DNA from: Desulfurella acetivorans A63
GTDB lineage: Bacteria; Campylobacterota_A; Desulfurellia; Desulfurellales; Desulfurellaceae
Direction: 5' to 3'
Length of the DNA stretch: 64,000 bases
Assembly (NCBI GenBank): GCA_000517565.1
Contig: CP007051.1
Location: 1,077,039 to 1,141,038 of the forward strand
The notes below the pieces were generated by a model, which was given only the letters and a program-made list of their open reading frames with translations, was not told the origin of the DNA and made no database searches. Position 1 is the first letter of the stretch; each line of letters opens with the position of its first letter. Below are positions 53,650-62,968 of this stretch, piece by piece. A program made the translations under genes and the position numbers.

Positions 53650-54951
53650 ATGTTTGAAGAAAGCAAAAGACTTTTTTTAGAAGCAAAAAAATACATCGTA
53701 GGCGGCGTTAACAGTCCGGTTAGAGCTTTCAAAAGTATTGGAATTGACCCCATATTTATAAAAAAGGCAAAAGGTGCATATCTATACAGTGAGGATTCAA
53801 ATACTTTTATTGATTATGTTTCAAGTTTTGGACCAAATATTCTTGGAAATGCAAACAATACAATTATAAATAAAGTAAAGGCCGCACTTGAAAACGGCTT
53901 TACATATGGCGCTTGCACGAAAGCAGAAATAGAACTTGCAAAAAGAATTGTTGAAGCTTTTGATTCAATTGAATTAACTCGTTTTGTTAACTCTGGCACA
54001 GAAGCTGTCATGAGTTCTATTAGACTTGCAAGGGGTTTTACACAAAGAGAAAATTGTCTTAAATTTATTGGATGCTATCATGGGCATTATGATGGCATGC
54101 TTGTTGGTGCTGGATCTGGTGCTGCTACATTTGGTGTACCAACAAGTAAAGGTGTTATAGAAGATATAGCAAAACACACGCTACTTTGCGAATATAATGA
54201 TTTTGACGCTGTTAAAAAGATATTTCAAGATTATGGGCATACCATAGCATGCGTAATAGTTGAGCCAATTGCAGCAAATATGGGTGTGGTGTTGCCAAAA
54301 CCTAACTTTTTAAAATTTTTAAGAGAAATCACACAACAATACGAAAGCTTGCTTATATTTGACGAAGTTATAACAGGATTTAGAGCATGTTATGGCGGTG
54401 TACAGACTTTAGAAAATATTAAGCCCGATTTAACAATTTTAGGTAAAATTATAGGAGGAGGCTTTCCCCTTGCTATGTATGGGGGAAATAGAGAAATCAT
54501 GAGTTTAATAAGTCCGGAAGGACCAGTTTACCAAGCCGGTACACTATCTGGCAATCCCATCGCTGTCCAGGCAGGTATAGCTACACTTGATATGCTAAAA
54601 AACACAAACCCTTATGAACAATTAAAACTAAATACACAAATTTTAGTTTCAAGAATAATGGGACTTGCAAGAACTTACGATATACCTATGAGCGAAAACT
54701 CTTTTGCTTCCTGTTTTACATTTTTCTTTACAGAAGAAAAACCTACAAATTATACTGAAGTTGTAAAATCTAACGACCGTTTATTTAAAAACTTCTTTTT
54801 AGGAATGTTAAAACGTGGTATATATTTTGCGCCATCTCAATTTGAAGCAAATTTTCTATCAACTGCACACACCAAAAACGACATAGAGTACACAATAAAT
54901 GCTGCGGAAGAAATATTTAAAGAATTACAAAATGCAAAATTTATAGTATGA
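53650..54951 (+). CDS. hemL: Glutamate-1-semialdehyde 2,1-aminomutase
   Basis: 433 residues. Converts glutamate 1-semialdehyde to 5-aminolevulinate in the C5 route to heme and cobalamin. PLP-dependent class III aminotransferase fold; catalytic Lys in 'ILGKIIGGGFPLAMYGG', 'VNSPVRAFK' at the N-terminus and 'FDEVITGFR' are HemL-specific. Two bases after purQ; overlaps the next gene as ATGA. Confidence 0.95.
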   Translation: MFEESKRLFLEAKKYIVGGVNSPVRAFKSIGIDPIFIKKAKGAYLYSEDSNTFIDYVSSFGPNILGNANNTIINKVKAALENGFTYGACTKAEIELAKRIVEAFDSIELTRFVNSGTEAVMSSIRLARGFTQRENCLKFIGCYHGHYDGMLVGAGSGAATFGVPTSKGVIEDIAKHTLLCEYNDFDAVKKIFQDYGHTIACVIVEPIAANMGVVLPKPNFLKFLREITQQYESLLIFDEVITGFRACYGGVQTLENIKPDLTILGKIIGGGFPLAMYGGNREIMSLISPEGPVYQAGTLSGNPIAVQAGIATLDMLKNTNPYEQLKLNTQILVSRIMGLARTYDIPMSENSFASCFTFFFTEEKPTNYTEVVKSNDRLFKNFFLGMLKRGIYFAPSQFEANFLSTAHTKNDIEYTINAAEEIFKELQNAKFIV

Positions 54952-55208
54952 AGAAAAATAAAAATAATAAAGATTTTTATAAAGGTTTATATGATGCTTC
55001 AACGATTGGTATGAGTTTTGTTTTTTCTATAATAATTGGGGGTCTTATTGGCTATTTTCTTGACAAACAATTTCCTTCCACACACCCATGGCTTTTATTG
55101 CTCTTTATTTTTTTTGGTATTGTTGCAGCTTTTAGAAATTTATATATTGGAACAAAAAAAATAAATAAAGAAAGTATAGATAAAAATGACTCAAATAAAA
55201 AAACTTGA
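54948..55208 (+). CDS. AtpZ-like F0 accessory membrane protein
   Basis: 86 residues with two transmembrane helices (about 17-40, 46-64) and a conserved 'GGLIGYFLDKQF' loop, as in the AtpZ/AtpI family of small proteins encoded before F0 genes. AtpZ is thought to help ion (Mg/Ca) supply or c-ring assembly. Overlaps hemL by four bases and the next gene by 23. Confidence 0.8.
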   Translation: MKKNKNNKDFYKGLYDASTIGMSFVFSIIIGGLIGYFLDKQFPSTHPWLLLLFIFFGIVAAFRNLYIGTKKINKESIDKNDSNKKT

Positions 55209-55536
55209 AATTATTTTAGTAATGTTGTATTTTATATTCGCAATAATTGCATTTTTTGCAATTAATTTTTTATTTGTAGGTGTTTTGGTGGGTTCGAGTA
55301 TAGCTTTGATTGATTGGTTTTTGTTAAAAAAAATGTCTTTTAGATTGGTAAAAAAAGGTAGATTTTCTTTTTTTGGGTACATTGTAAGATTATTAGTAGT
55401 TGCTTTTTTAATAATTGTAAGCTACAAGCTATTAGTATATAGTTTTATAGGTTTAATAATAGGCTTTTCTATTTTGCCTATTTCCGTTTTAGTTTATTTT
55501 ATCCTGTTTAGAAAAAATTTTAATAAGGAGGCCTAA
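55186..55536 (+). CDS. ATP synthase subunit I-like protein
   Basis: 116 residues with four transmembrane helices, the layout and position (directly before atpB) of AtpI, the c-ring assembly chaperone. Sequence identity in this family is low, so the call rests on topology and context. Its last base is the first base of the atpB ATG (TAATG). Confidence 0.65.
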   Translation: MTQIKKLEIILVMLYFIFAIIAFFAINFLFVGVLVGSSIALIDWFLLKKMSFRLVKKGRFSFFGYIVRLLVVAFLIIVSYKLLVYSFIGLIIGFSILPISVLVYFILFRKNFNKEA

Positions 55537-56210
55537 TGGAAGCACCTAACTTTTTGGAATTCATAGCACATGCACTTCATCTTCCAAATTTTATGGTTTT
55601 TACTTGGTTTATAATGCTTGTTATAATAGTGTTGGCTATAAGCGTTCGTTTTTCTCTAAAATTCATGCCATCAAATTTCCAAAATGTGGTTGAAGCATTT
55701 ATATCTGGTATGTATAATTTTGTAGAAGATATACTTGGTCCAAAAGAAACCAAAAAACATTTTAAGCTAATAGCATCGCTTGGTATATTTATATTTTTTT
55801 CAAATATAGTAGAACTTATACCCTGGTTTGTCCCACCAACATCAAGCTGGAATACAACAATTGCACTTGCTATTTTAGTGTTTGTTTACTACCAATACTT
55901 AGGCATAAAACACAACGGTCTAAAATATATAAAGCATTTTATGGGTCCTGTGTGGTGGCTTACACCTTTAATGATACCTGTTGAGATAATCGGTCATTTT
56001 GCAAGGATTTTATCGCTATCTGTCAGGCTTTTTGGAAATATAGGTGGTGATGATTTACTTTTAGCTGTATTGTTCTTTTTGGTTCCAGCACTTGTACCAA
56101 TTCCAGTTATGTTTTTAATACTATTTGCTGCTGTGTTGCAATCTTTTATATTCCCACTACTTACAACACTATACATTGCAGATGCTGTTGCAACACACCA
56201 TGAATCATGA
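55536..56210 (+). CDS. atpB: ATP synthase F0 subunit a
   Basis: 224 residues, five to six transmembrane helices. The essential Arg is in 'LSLSVRLFGNIGGDDLL', which faces the c-ring carboxylate and separates the two half-channels. GGAGG precedes the start. Together with the c subunit gene it forms an F0-only cluster; F1 and b subunit genes are not adjacent, as in Campylobacterota where atpB and atpE are apart from the F1 operon. Confidence 0.94.
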   Translation: MEAPNFLEFIAHALHLPNFMVFTWFIMLVIIVLAISVRFSLKFMPSNFQNVVEAFISGMYNFVEDILGPKETKKHFKLIASLGIFIFFSNIVELIPWFVPPTSSWNTTIALAILVFVYYQYLGIKHNGLKYIKHFMGPVWWLTPLMIPVEIIGHFARILSLSVRLFGNIGGDDLLLAVLFFLVPALVPIPVMFLILFAAVLQSFIFPLLTTLYIADAVATHHES

Positions 56211-56241
56211 GTAAACAATTTTTTTATTGTGAGGAGGTTTT

Positions 56242-56583
56242 ATGAAGGGTAAGGTCTTATTACTAACGGCGCTTTTACTACTTGCTGCAGTTCCAGCATT
56301 TGCAGCAGGCGCTCCACAAGCGGCAAGCTCACTTAAAGAGTATTACATGCTTGTAGCTATGGGTGGCGCAATCGGTCTTGGACTAGCTGCTGGGGGTGGT
56401 GGTATTGGTCAGGGCCATGCTGTTAACGGTACAGTCTTGGGTACTGCAAGAAACCCAAGTCTTTCTGGAAAGTTACTTACCGTTATGATGATTGGTCTTG
56501 CTATGATCGAGTCGCTAGTTATCTATATGCTTGTTATTGTTTTGATTATTTTCTATGCAAATCCATTTCATATTGTGTTTTAA
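56242..56583 (+). CDS. atpE: ATP synthase F0 subunit c with signal peptide
   Basis: 113 residues, longer than a typical c subunit (about 80) because of an N-terminal signal-like peptide (1-22, 'VPAFA' then A-G). The two-helix hairpin has the loop 'TARNPSLSGKL'. The ion-binding carboxylate is E90; Q57 in helix 1 is 33 residues before it, S91 follows it and Y95 is five after, exactly the spacing of Q32/E65/S66/Y70 in the Na+-binding Ilyobacter ring. The threonine after the serine is replaced by L92. Na+ specificity is therefore possible but not certain. A terminator hairpin follows. Confidence 0.93.
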   Translation: MKGKVLLLTALLLLAAVPAFAAGAPQAASSLKEYYMLVAMGGAIGLGLAAGGGGIGQGHAVNGTVLGTARNPSLSGKLLTVMMIGLAMIESLVIYMLVIVLIIFYANPFHIVF

Positions 56584-56597
56584 ATTTTGAAACTATT

Positions 56598-56629
56598 TTT
56601 AAAAGAGGGTCTATTGGCCCTCTTTTAAA
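56598..56629. terminator. Bidirectional terminator between atpE and the HD gene
   Basis: A perfect 12-bp stem (TTTAAAAGAGGG 56598-56609 with CCCTCTTTTAAA 56618-56629), loop of eight, T/A-runs on both flanks. It ends the plus-strand F0 transcript and overlaps the stop codon of the convergent HD gene, so it can serve both. Confidence 0.85.
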
Positions 56630-57437
56630 CCTCATTTCTACCTAGCTTAAGCTTTTTATCAACATAATTTTCAACTAATTGAAAAATTATTTGCGTTTGT
56701 TTATTTTGTGCCATTGTGGAAAATATCTTTTCTAAGTATGATTCTCTAGTTATCCTTTCAAATGTGTAAATAAAATTAATATCAAAAACCCAGCTTAGAT
56801 GTAAAACTTTTAAATCCATTATGGTTTTTAAATCTTCATATTTGACAGGTTTTTTATTTAAAATACTTTTATAAACATTATCTGAAATAAATGCTCTATC
56901 TTCTAATTCAAGATTTACAATACTATTAGGTTTTTTGGAGACATAGTTTTGAGTAACAATACGATATATATCAATTTTATCAGCATCTCTAATAACCTTT
57001 GATAAAAAGTTTAGTTTGTAATCACTACATTTAGGTAATTGAGCTTTATTATGATTTTCTATAGCTTTTATTATTATGTTTTTTGTATAATCATTTATAT
57101 TTTTAAGCAAATTGTTTTCTAATATAACTTTAATAGAAAGCTCAGCATGGTCTTTAGATATTCTATCGTTAAATGTATTAAAAAACGCATATTGCTCAAA
57201 TCTTCCAATGTCATGAAACAAAGCTATTATATAAGCACTGAGCCTGCATTCATTGTTTTTTCTATAATATTGCATAATTTTTAAGGATTCTTTGCAAACA
57301 TTATGCGTATGTATGCGCTTTAGTTCAAGGTTTTCTTTTTTTTCTGGATAATTTTTTATAAAATCATCAACATAATTTTCAAACCAGAGTTTGAACTTTA
57401 TAATCTTCCCTATACTTAATTTTTCAAGTTCGCTCAT
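56625..57437 (-). CDS. HD-domain hydrolase
   Basis: 270 residues. HD phosphohydrolase fold with first His in 'RIHTHNVCKESL', the doublet in 'ALFHDIGRFEQY' (F-H-D-I-G-R) and 'RDADKIDIYRI' supplying the last Asp. Members cleave phosphate esters such as nucleotides; this one's substrate is unknown. It lies 36 bases after the RND pump gene on the same strand and may belong to that transcript. Confidence 0.8.
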   Translation of the reverse strand: MSELEKLSIGKIIKFKLWFENYVDDFIKNYPEKKENLELKRIHTHNVCKESLKIMQYYRKNNECRLSAYIIALFHDIGRFEQYAFFNTFNDRISKDHAELSIKVILENNLLKNINDYTKNIIIKAIENHNKAQLPKCSDYKLNFLSKVIRDADKIDIYRIVTQNYVSKKPNSIVNLELEDRAFISDNVYKSILNKKPVKYEDLKTIMDLKVLHLSWVFDINFIYTFERITRESYLEKIFSTMAQNKQTQIIFQLVENYVDKKLKLGRNEV

Positions 57438-57473
57438 CGAATAGGAATTATATCACAAATGTTAAATTTTAAG

Positions 57474-60400
57474 CTATTTATTTTTTAGCTTTTCCAAACC
57501 CAGTAAAGCTGTTGGCAACACAAATAAAACCATAAATAGTTGAGCAAATAAGCCAGAAATAATTGCAATTGCAAGTGGTTTTAGCATATCAGAACCATGT
57601 CCTAAATTAATTGCGATAGGCATTAATGATAAAATTGCAATTAAGGTAGACATAACTATTGGCCTCATTCTATTTTTTCCAGCATTTATAATAGCTCCAA
57701 CATTATTTTTTGTTTCTATAAATTCTTTGTATTCGCTAATATAAAAAATTGCAGTTTCAGTGTTTATACCCACACTCATTATAAGGCCCATTATAGATGC
57801 TATATTTAATTGAGTTTTTGTTATATATAAACCTATAAAGTCCGCTGCTAAAGCCAAAAGCGACATCAACAAAATTAAAATAGCCATAGAAAATTCTTCA
57901 TACATAAACAATAACACAACAAACACCAAAACAACAGCGCTTACAAGTACGATAAAAAGACCAGCAAATGCTTTCTTTTGCTGCGCGTAAAGACCACCAA
58001 ACTCATAATATACACCTTTTACATTTAGTATTTGAGATTTGTTTAAATCCTGCTTAACCTGACTTACTGCCTGACCTAAGCTTGTATTGCTAATTCTTGC
58101 TGTTACTGCAATCATATTTTTTAAATTATCGTGTACAATTTCTGGTTGTCCAGACACTATCTGTAGATTTGCTATGCGCTTTAGAGGTATAAGCTTACCA
58201 TCCTGAGTTCTTATAGGAAAATTTTCTATATCTGTAATGTTTTTCCTAAAATTTTGGGGTGTCCAGACCCTTACACCAATTATTCTTGGGCTTTCCAATA
58301 TATTTGTAGCATCAATTCCATTTAAGTATTGATTTAGTTGTTGTGTAATGTAGTTTGGATCAACACCTTCTATTGCAGCCTTTGATCGGTTAATTTCGAT
58401 ATTTAAAGCGTCTCCAGCCAATACAACACCACTTTTTACATCTACTACACCTGGCACTTTTGATATTATATTAGCAACTTTGGGTGCAATGGAAAGTAAC
58501 TGAGAATAATTATCTGAGTAAATTTTGATTTCGATTGGAGAAGGAGTACCAACTAAATCGCCTATCATATCTTCCATAAGTTGTGCCATATCAATATTCA
58601 CACCAGGCACTGTTGTTTCGATTTTATTTCGTATTTCATCCATTATTTTTTGGACAGATGGTCTTGGAAAAGGTTTTAATTTTATGAAAAAATCCCCTGT
58701 GTTTGGCTCAGTTAAACCACCCCCAAGCTGCAATCCAGTTCTTGCAGTGTAGTTTTGAACATACTTATTTGATTGTATAATATTTTCAATTTTGCTCAAT
58801 GTATACTGCGTTTCATTTAAAGATGTACCAGGTTTTGTAACGTAGTCAAGTACAAATCCACCTTCATCCATAGAAGGCATAAAACCACTTCCAATATTTT
58901 TAAAACTATAAATACCACATATAACTAAAATCAAAACAAGTAAATATATAATAATAGGCTTTCTAAAAGAAAAATTTATTGCATTCTTGTATAATTTTGC
59001 CAAAAAATCAACAATTATGTTTTTCTTTTCTTTGCCTATACCACGGTTTAATAGTTTTCTTGCTATTATTGGCACCAAAATAACCGTAACTAAAAAAGAA
59101 ATTATAAGGCTCATTGCCATAGTAATAGAAAGTGTCTTAAAAAATGCGCCTGTTACACCTGATAAAAATGCAAATGGTATAAATATTACAGTTGTAGAAA
59201 GTGATGAACCTAAAAGTGGTTTTAAGAAATCCTTAACAGCTAAAGGTATAACTTTTGATATATCTTCATTTTTGTGTTCTTCAACAAAACGCATAATATA
59301 CTCAATCATAACTATTACATCATCAATAATTAAACCTACAGCGGCTGCAATACCACCCAATGTCATTAAATTAAAACTCATTTTAAAAACATATATCAAA
59401 AGTATAGTGGTAAATAAGATCGTAGGCAAGCTGATTAAAAGTGTAACCGTGATTTTAAAGTTATTTAAAAAAACAAGAACGACAATAATAGAAAGAATAA
59501 TACCTATAATAATAGCATCCCTTAAGCTATGCGTAGAAGAAACTATCAACTTGCTTTGATCATACCACTTGGCAATTTTTATACCGCTTGGCAATTTGCT
59601 TTTAAACTCATGTAATTTTTTATCTACATCATGCGCAATCTGAACTGTATTTCCTTGGGGCGATTGGATAATTTGTACAATAACAGCATTTTTACCATTG
59701 GCAACAACTTTAGTCCAATTAGGAACTATGGATTTTTTAATGGTTGCTATGTCGCTTAAACGCACAATACCATTTGAGCTAGTTTTTAAAACTGTATCTT
59801 CAATTGATTGCATATTGTGCAATTGAGATTTAGAAACCACTAAATAAAGCTTATAATAATCTTCAAGCCTGCCAACAGCACTAATAACATTTGAATTCGA
59901 CAAAGATTTTATCACATCGCTCATTGTTAAATTGTAAGTGTAGAGTTTCATTGGATTAACTAACACATGGTATTCTTCTTTTTCGCCACCTTGAACCTGG
60001 ACATTTGCGACACCTTTAATATTTAAAAGCAAAGGTTTAATCTCGTATAAAGCTATATCCCTTAACTCTACAAGTGAATGATTATCTGAAGTCAAACTAT
60101 AAGCAATAGCTGGATAAACGGTTGGATACATCCTGATTGCATGAAATGTTGTGCCTTTTGGTAATGTTGGCAAAATTCCATTTAGAGCAGATTCAACATT
60201 TAATAGATTAACATTCATGTTTTGTCCCCAACCAAAATCCAGTATAAATTCTGCAGAACCTCTGCTGGTTGTTGATCTTATATGCACTACATCTGGCACA
60301 GCTCTAAGCGTCTGCTCAACTTTCTTTGTAACCTCAATTGCCATTGTACTTGCAGGAATATCGCCACTATCAACAGTTACTCTTATGCGAGGAAATTCAA

Positions 60401-60518
60401 CATTTGGAAACAAAGCAACTGGTGTTTTAAAAGTTGCAAAAATGCCGCCAAAAACAATTACTATGATTAAAAATATAATCGCTTTTTTCTTTCTCCACAA
60501 AAGTTCCTGAAATTTCAT
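57474..60518 (-). CDS. RND efflux pump, HAE1/AcrB-like transporter
   Basis: 1014 residues, twelve transmembrane helices with two large periplasmic loops. The TM4 proton-relay pair is visible in 'AVGLIIDDVIVMIEY' (D-D), which separates it from heavy-metal CzcA/CusA pumps. 'FGWGQNMNVNLLNVESALN' and the porter-domain repeats are normal. With the fusion protein and TolC-like genes upstream it forms a complete tripartite exporter; the substrate is unknown. It overlaps the fusion-protein gene by four bases. Confidence 0.92.
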   Translation of the reverse strand: MKFQELLWRKKKAIIFLIIVIVFGGIFATFKTPVALFPNVEFPRIRVTVDSGDIPASTMAIEVTKKVEQTLRAVPDVVHIRSTTSRGSAEFILDFGWGQNMNVNLLNVESALNGILPTLPKGTTFHAIRMYPTVYPAIAYSLTSDNHSLVELRDIALYEIKPLLLNIKGVANVQVQGGEKEEYHVLVNPMKLYTYNLTMSDVIKSLSNSNVISAVGRLEDYYKLYLVVSKSQLHNMQSIEDTVLKTSSNGIVRLSDIATIKKSIVPNWTKVVANGKNAVIVQIIQSPQGNTVQIAHDVDKKLHEFKSKLPSGIKIAKWYDQSKLIVSSTHSLRDAIIIGIILSIIVVLVFLNNFKITVTLLISLPTILFTTILLIYVFKMSFNLMTLGGIAAAVGLIIDDVIVMIEYIMRFVEEHKNEDISKVIPLAVKDFLKPLLGSSLSTTVIFIPFAFLSGVTGAFFKTLSITMAMSLIISFLVTVILVPIIARKLLNRGIGKEKKNIIVDFLAKLYKNAINFSFRKPIIIYLLVLILVICGIYSFKNIGSGFMPSMDEGGFVLDYVTKPGTSLNETQYTLSKIENIIQSNKYVQNYTARTGLQLGGGLTEPNTGDFFIKLKPFPRPSVQKIMDEIRNKIETTVPGVNIDMAQLMEDMIGDLVGTPSPIEIKIYSDNYSQLLSIAPKVANIISKVPGVVDVKSGVVLAGDALNIEINRSKAAIEGVDPNYITQQLNQYLNGIDATNILESPRIIGVRVWTPQNFRKNITDIENFPIRTQDGKLIPLKRIANLQIVSGQPEIVHDNLKNMIAVTARISNTSLGQAVSQVKQDLNKSQILNVKGVYYEFGGLYAQQKKAFAGLFIVLVSAVVLVFVVLLFMYEEFSMAILILLMSLLALAADFIGLYITKTQLNIASIMGLIMSVGINTETAIFYISEYKEFIETKNNVGAIINAGKNRMRPIVMSTLIAILSLMPIAINLGHGSDMLKPLAIAIISGLFAQLFMVLFVLPTALLGLEKLKNK

Positions 60519-61564
60519 TTTTGAACCTTTACATTCATATTATTTTTTAATTCATATGCTCCTTGTGTTACAACCATGTCTTTATCTGTAAGATCGGCTG
60601 ATGAAACAAGTGCGTAGTTTTCATTCTTTAAAATTACATTTACAACATGCTTTTTAGCTACACCGTTTTTTACTGTATATATCACATAATGGCCATTTTC
60701 GTACAACAAAGCAGATTTTGGCACACCAAGGCCTGTCTTTGTAAGAATCGGAATATTGACTTCTACATAACTATTCAAGATTAAATCTTTTTTCGTATCG
60801 GGCAAAATGTAAATATTTATCAGGTGGGTTGCAGGATCAATAATATTTAATATTGAAATGATTTTACCTGTAATTTTTCTATTATAATCAATTAATGAAA
60901 TTGTAGCTGGCAAATCTGGCTTTAAAAAATTAACATCTTCTGGCTCAACACCGCATTTTATTGCAATATTCTTAACATCTGCTATCGATAAAATTGGACT
61001 GCCAGATACCACACTAGAGCCCTGCGTATAATTGATTTTGGTAACAACACCATCTATACTGGAGTAAACTTTATCTGTATAAGTTTTTTTTAAATTATCA
61101 TAAATTATCCTAGCCTGATTTAATGCATTTTGGGCATTTAAAATATCCTGCTTGCTTACAAGATGGAGCTTAAATTTTTCCTGTACAATTTTTAAATTTT
61201 CTCTTGCCGAATTTAGTGAGTTTTCTGCCTGCATTAATTGAGACTGCACAGTTGGAGACGGTATTACACTAAAAAGCAATTGACCTTTTACAACATTTTG
61301 ACCATCAATCACATATAGCTTGTTAATGGTAGCATCAAAATTTAAAGAAACGGTGTTGGCAGTGCCAGGTTTTGATTCAACAATTCCATAAGCTACTATA
61401 TATTTTGACATTGTTTTAACTTTAATGGGTGCCACATTTACTGTAGCAATGAGAGTTCTATTGGACAGGTTATCTGGGGTTGATTTATTTTTATTGAATA
61501 AATATGCTACAATAAAAATAATTATAATTGCAAAACCTACAATTGCCAATACAACTCTTTTCAT
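60515..61564 (-). CDS. Membrane fusion protein of the RND exporter
   Basis: 349 residues: N-terminal membrane anchor (about 5-23), a lipoyl-like domain split around a coiled-coil hairpin (about 105-165, 'ENLKIVQEKFKLHLVSKQDI'), a beta-barrel domain and a membrane-proximal domain. It links the pump to the TolC-like channel. It lies eleven bases after the channel gene and overlaps the pump gene. Confidence 0.9.
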   Translation of the reverse strand: MKRVVLAIVGFAIIIIFIVAYLFNKNKSTPDNLSNRTLIATVNVAPIKVKTMSKYIVAYGIVESKPGTANTVSLNFDATINKLYVIDGQNVVKGQLLFSVIPSPTVQSQLMQAENSLNSARENLKIVQEKFKLHLVSKQDILNAQNALNQARIIYDNLKKTYTDKVYSSIDGVVTKINYTQGSSVVSGSPILSIADVKNIAIKCGVEPEDVNFLKPDLPATISLIDYNRKITGKIISILNIIDPATHLINIYILPDTKKDLILNSYVEVNIPILTKTGLGVPKSALLYENGHYVIYTVKNGVAKKHVVNVILKNENYALVSSADLTDKDMVVTQGAYELKNNMNVKVQK

Positions 61565-61575
61565 TCCTCACCTAC

Positions 61576-62910
61576 CTAAATTTTTTTTCCTGATGCAATT
61601 TCCAAAGCTATACGCATACTGTATAAAGATTTTTCTAAATTTAATATGTTAATCTTTTTATCAATTACATCATTTGAATTTTTATAAAATTCGATTATGC
61701 TTATATAGCCATTTTTATACGCTTGTTCATAATTAGTTAAAAGTTTTGAGCTCTCTTTGTAATCTGCATTTAAAATTGCAAGTTGGCTTTGAATATTTTT
61801 TATATCAGATACGAGCCTTTTTATATCAAACCTTGCTGATATAATCCTAAATACATATTCATCATATATCTTTTTTCTTGTTGCTTCCTGTAAATTTATC
61901 TGTGCTTTGTTAGTATTAAATATTGGAAAATCTATGGAAATACCAAAACCCAATGTTTGTACATTCGACGTATCACGACTAAAAGGAAAATTTATAGAAA
62001 TTTTTGGAAATTGCTGGGCAAAAGCAAGGCGTGTTTTTTCTTCCTGGGACTGATATGCTAGCTTATATGCAACTATATCTACCCGATTTGTTACATTACT
62101 ATATAAATCTTCAAGATCCGGTAAATCAAAATTATTGTTAGGCACAAAATTAATTTTTAATTTTGCACTTAAAGGAATGCCCAGTATATTATTTAAACTA
62201 TCATTTTCTTTTTCTAACATGGTTTTAGTATCCAGATATTGAATTTTTGATTTTTCGTACTCATTTTTTGCTAATTGCAAATCACTTAATAAAACAAGAT
62301 GTTTATTGTAGGCTACCTTTACAGTATCGTAAATTTTCTTATAAAGGTTTAATTTATCTGATAGCTCTTTCAATACTTGTTCTAAATAATATATGTTTGC
62401 TACCTTTATTTTTGAATCCTGCATAATTTGGTATGCATTAAAATTATAGCTTAATTTTTTTGACTCGTATTCAAACAAAGCACTTTTTACTTTTAAATTA
62501 TGTGAAAATATCCAATCAATTGGATAAGAAAGTCCAACTGAATATCCATTGTATGTATTGACAATATTTCCAGCTACAGGAAAACTCGTATCAAATGAAA
62601 TGCTCGGATTTGGTATTGTTTTTGAAATACCAATTTGAGCTTCTGCAATTCTTAAATTATCTCTTTCAATTTTTAAAGTTGGGTTAAGAATTAAAGCCAG
62701 ACTTGCAATATCATTTTCATCCAAAGGTTCATTATTTTCAAGTTTTGTTAAAATAATTTTACCTCTGGGATACTTCATGAGTTCTTTTTTATCAATATGA
62801 CTTATTTTTTTGTTAATCTGGGAATTATTTATTTCTAGTGGTTTATATACAGCACAAGCTGATACAAAAAAAATTACAGCAAAAAAACCAAAAAAAACAC
62901 GTTTTAACAT
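61576..62910 (-). CDS. TolC-family outer-membrane efflux lipoprotein
   Basis: 444 residues. A lipoprotein signal ends in 'VSAC'; two tandem outer-membrane efflux (OEP) repeats of long alpha-helices follow (about 60-245 and 260-435), with the 'GLSYPIDWIF' and 'FGISIDFPIF' strand segments of the barrel. It is the exit duct of the tripartite exporter. Gene order is channel, fusion protein, pump. Confidence 0.9.
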   Translation of the reverse strand: MLKRVFFGFFAVIFFVSACAVYKPLEINNSQINKKISHIDKKELMKYPRGKIILTKLENNEPLDENDIASLALILNPTLKIERDNLRIAEAQIGISKTIPNPSISFDTSFPVAGNIVNTYNGYSVGLSYPIDWIFSHNLKVKSALFEYESKKLSYNFNAYQIMQDSKIKVANIYYLEQVLKELSDKLNLYKKIYDTVKVAYNKHLVLLSDLQLAKNEYEKSKIQYLDTKTMLEKENDSLNNILGIPLSAKLKINFVPNNNFDLPDLEDLYSNVTNRVDIVAYKLAYQSQEEKTRLAFAQQFPKISINFPFSRDTSNVQTLGFGISIDFPIFNTNKAQINLQEATRKKIYDEYVFRIISARFDIKRLVSDIKNIQSQLAILNADYKESSKLLTNYEQAYKNGYISIIEFYKNSNDVIDKKINILNLEKSLYSMRIALEIASGKKI

Positions 62911-62968
62911 ACCTACACCACCCTAGTTGATTTTACTTTCTAATTTATTTCACGAATCTTACAAGATT

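Noticed and set aside
56242-56309. Shorter start for the c subunit removing the leader
   Set aside because: The ATG at 56242 has a GAGGAGG site at proper spacing and the leader has a clear signal-peptide form; no alternative start with a ribosome site follows.
58987-59559. 190-codon ORF on the plus strand
   Set aside because: Antisense to the RND pump gene, with low-complexity I/T/K-rich translation and no ribosome site; a shadow of the pump's codon use.
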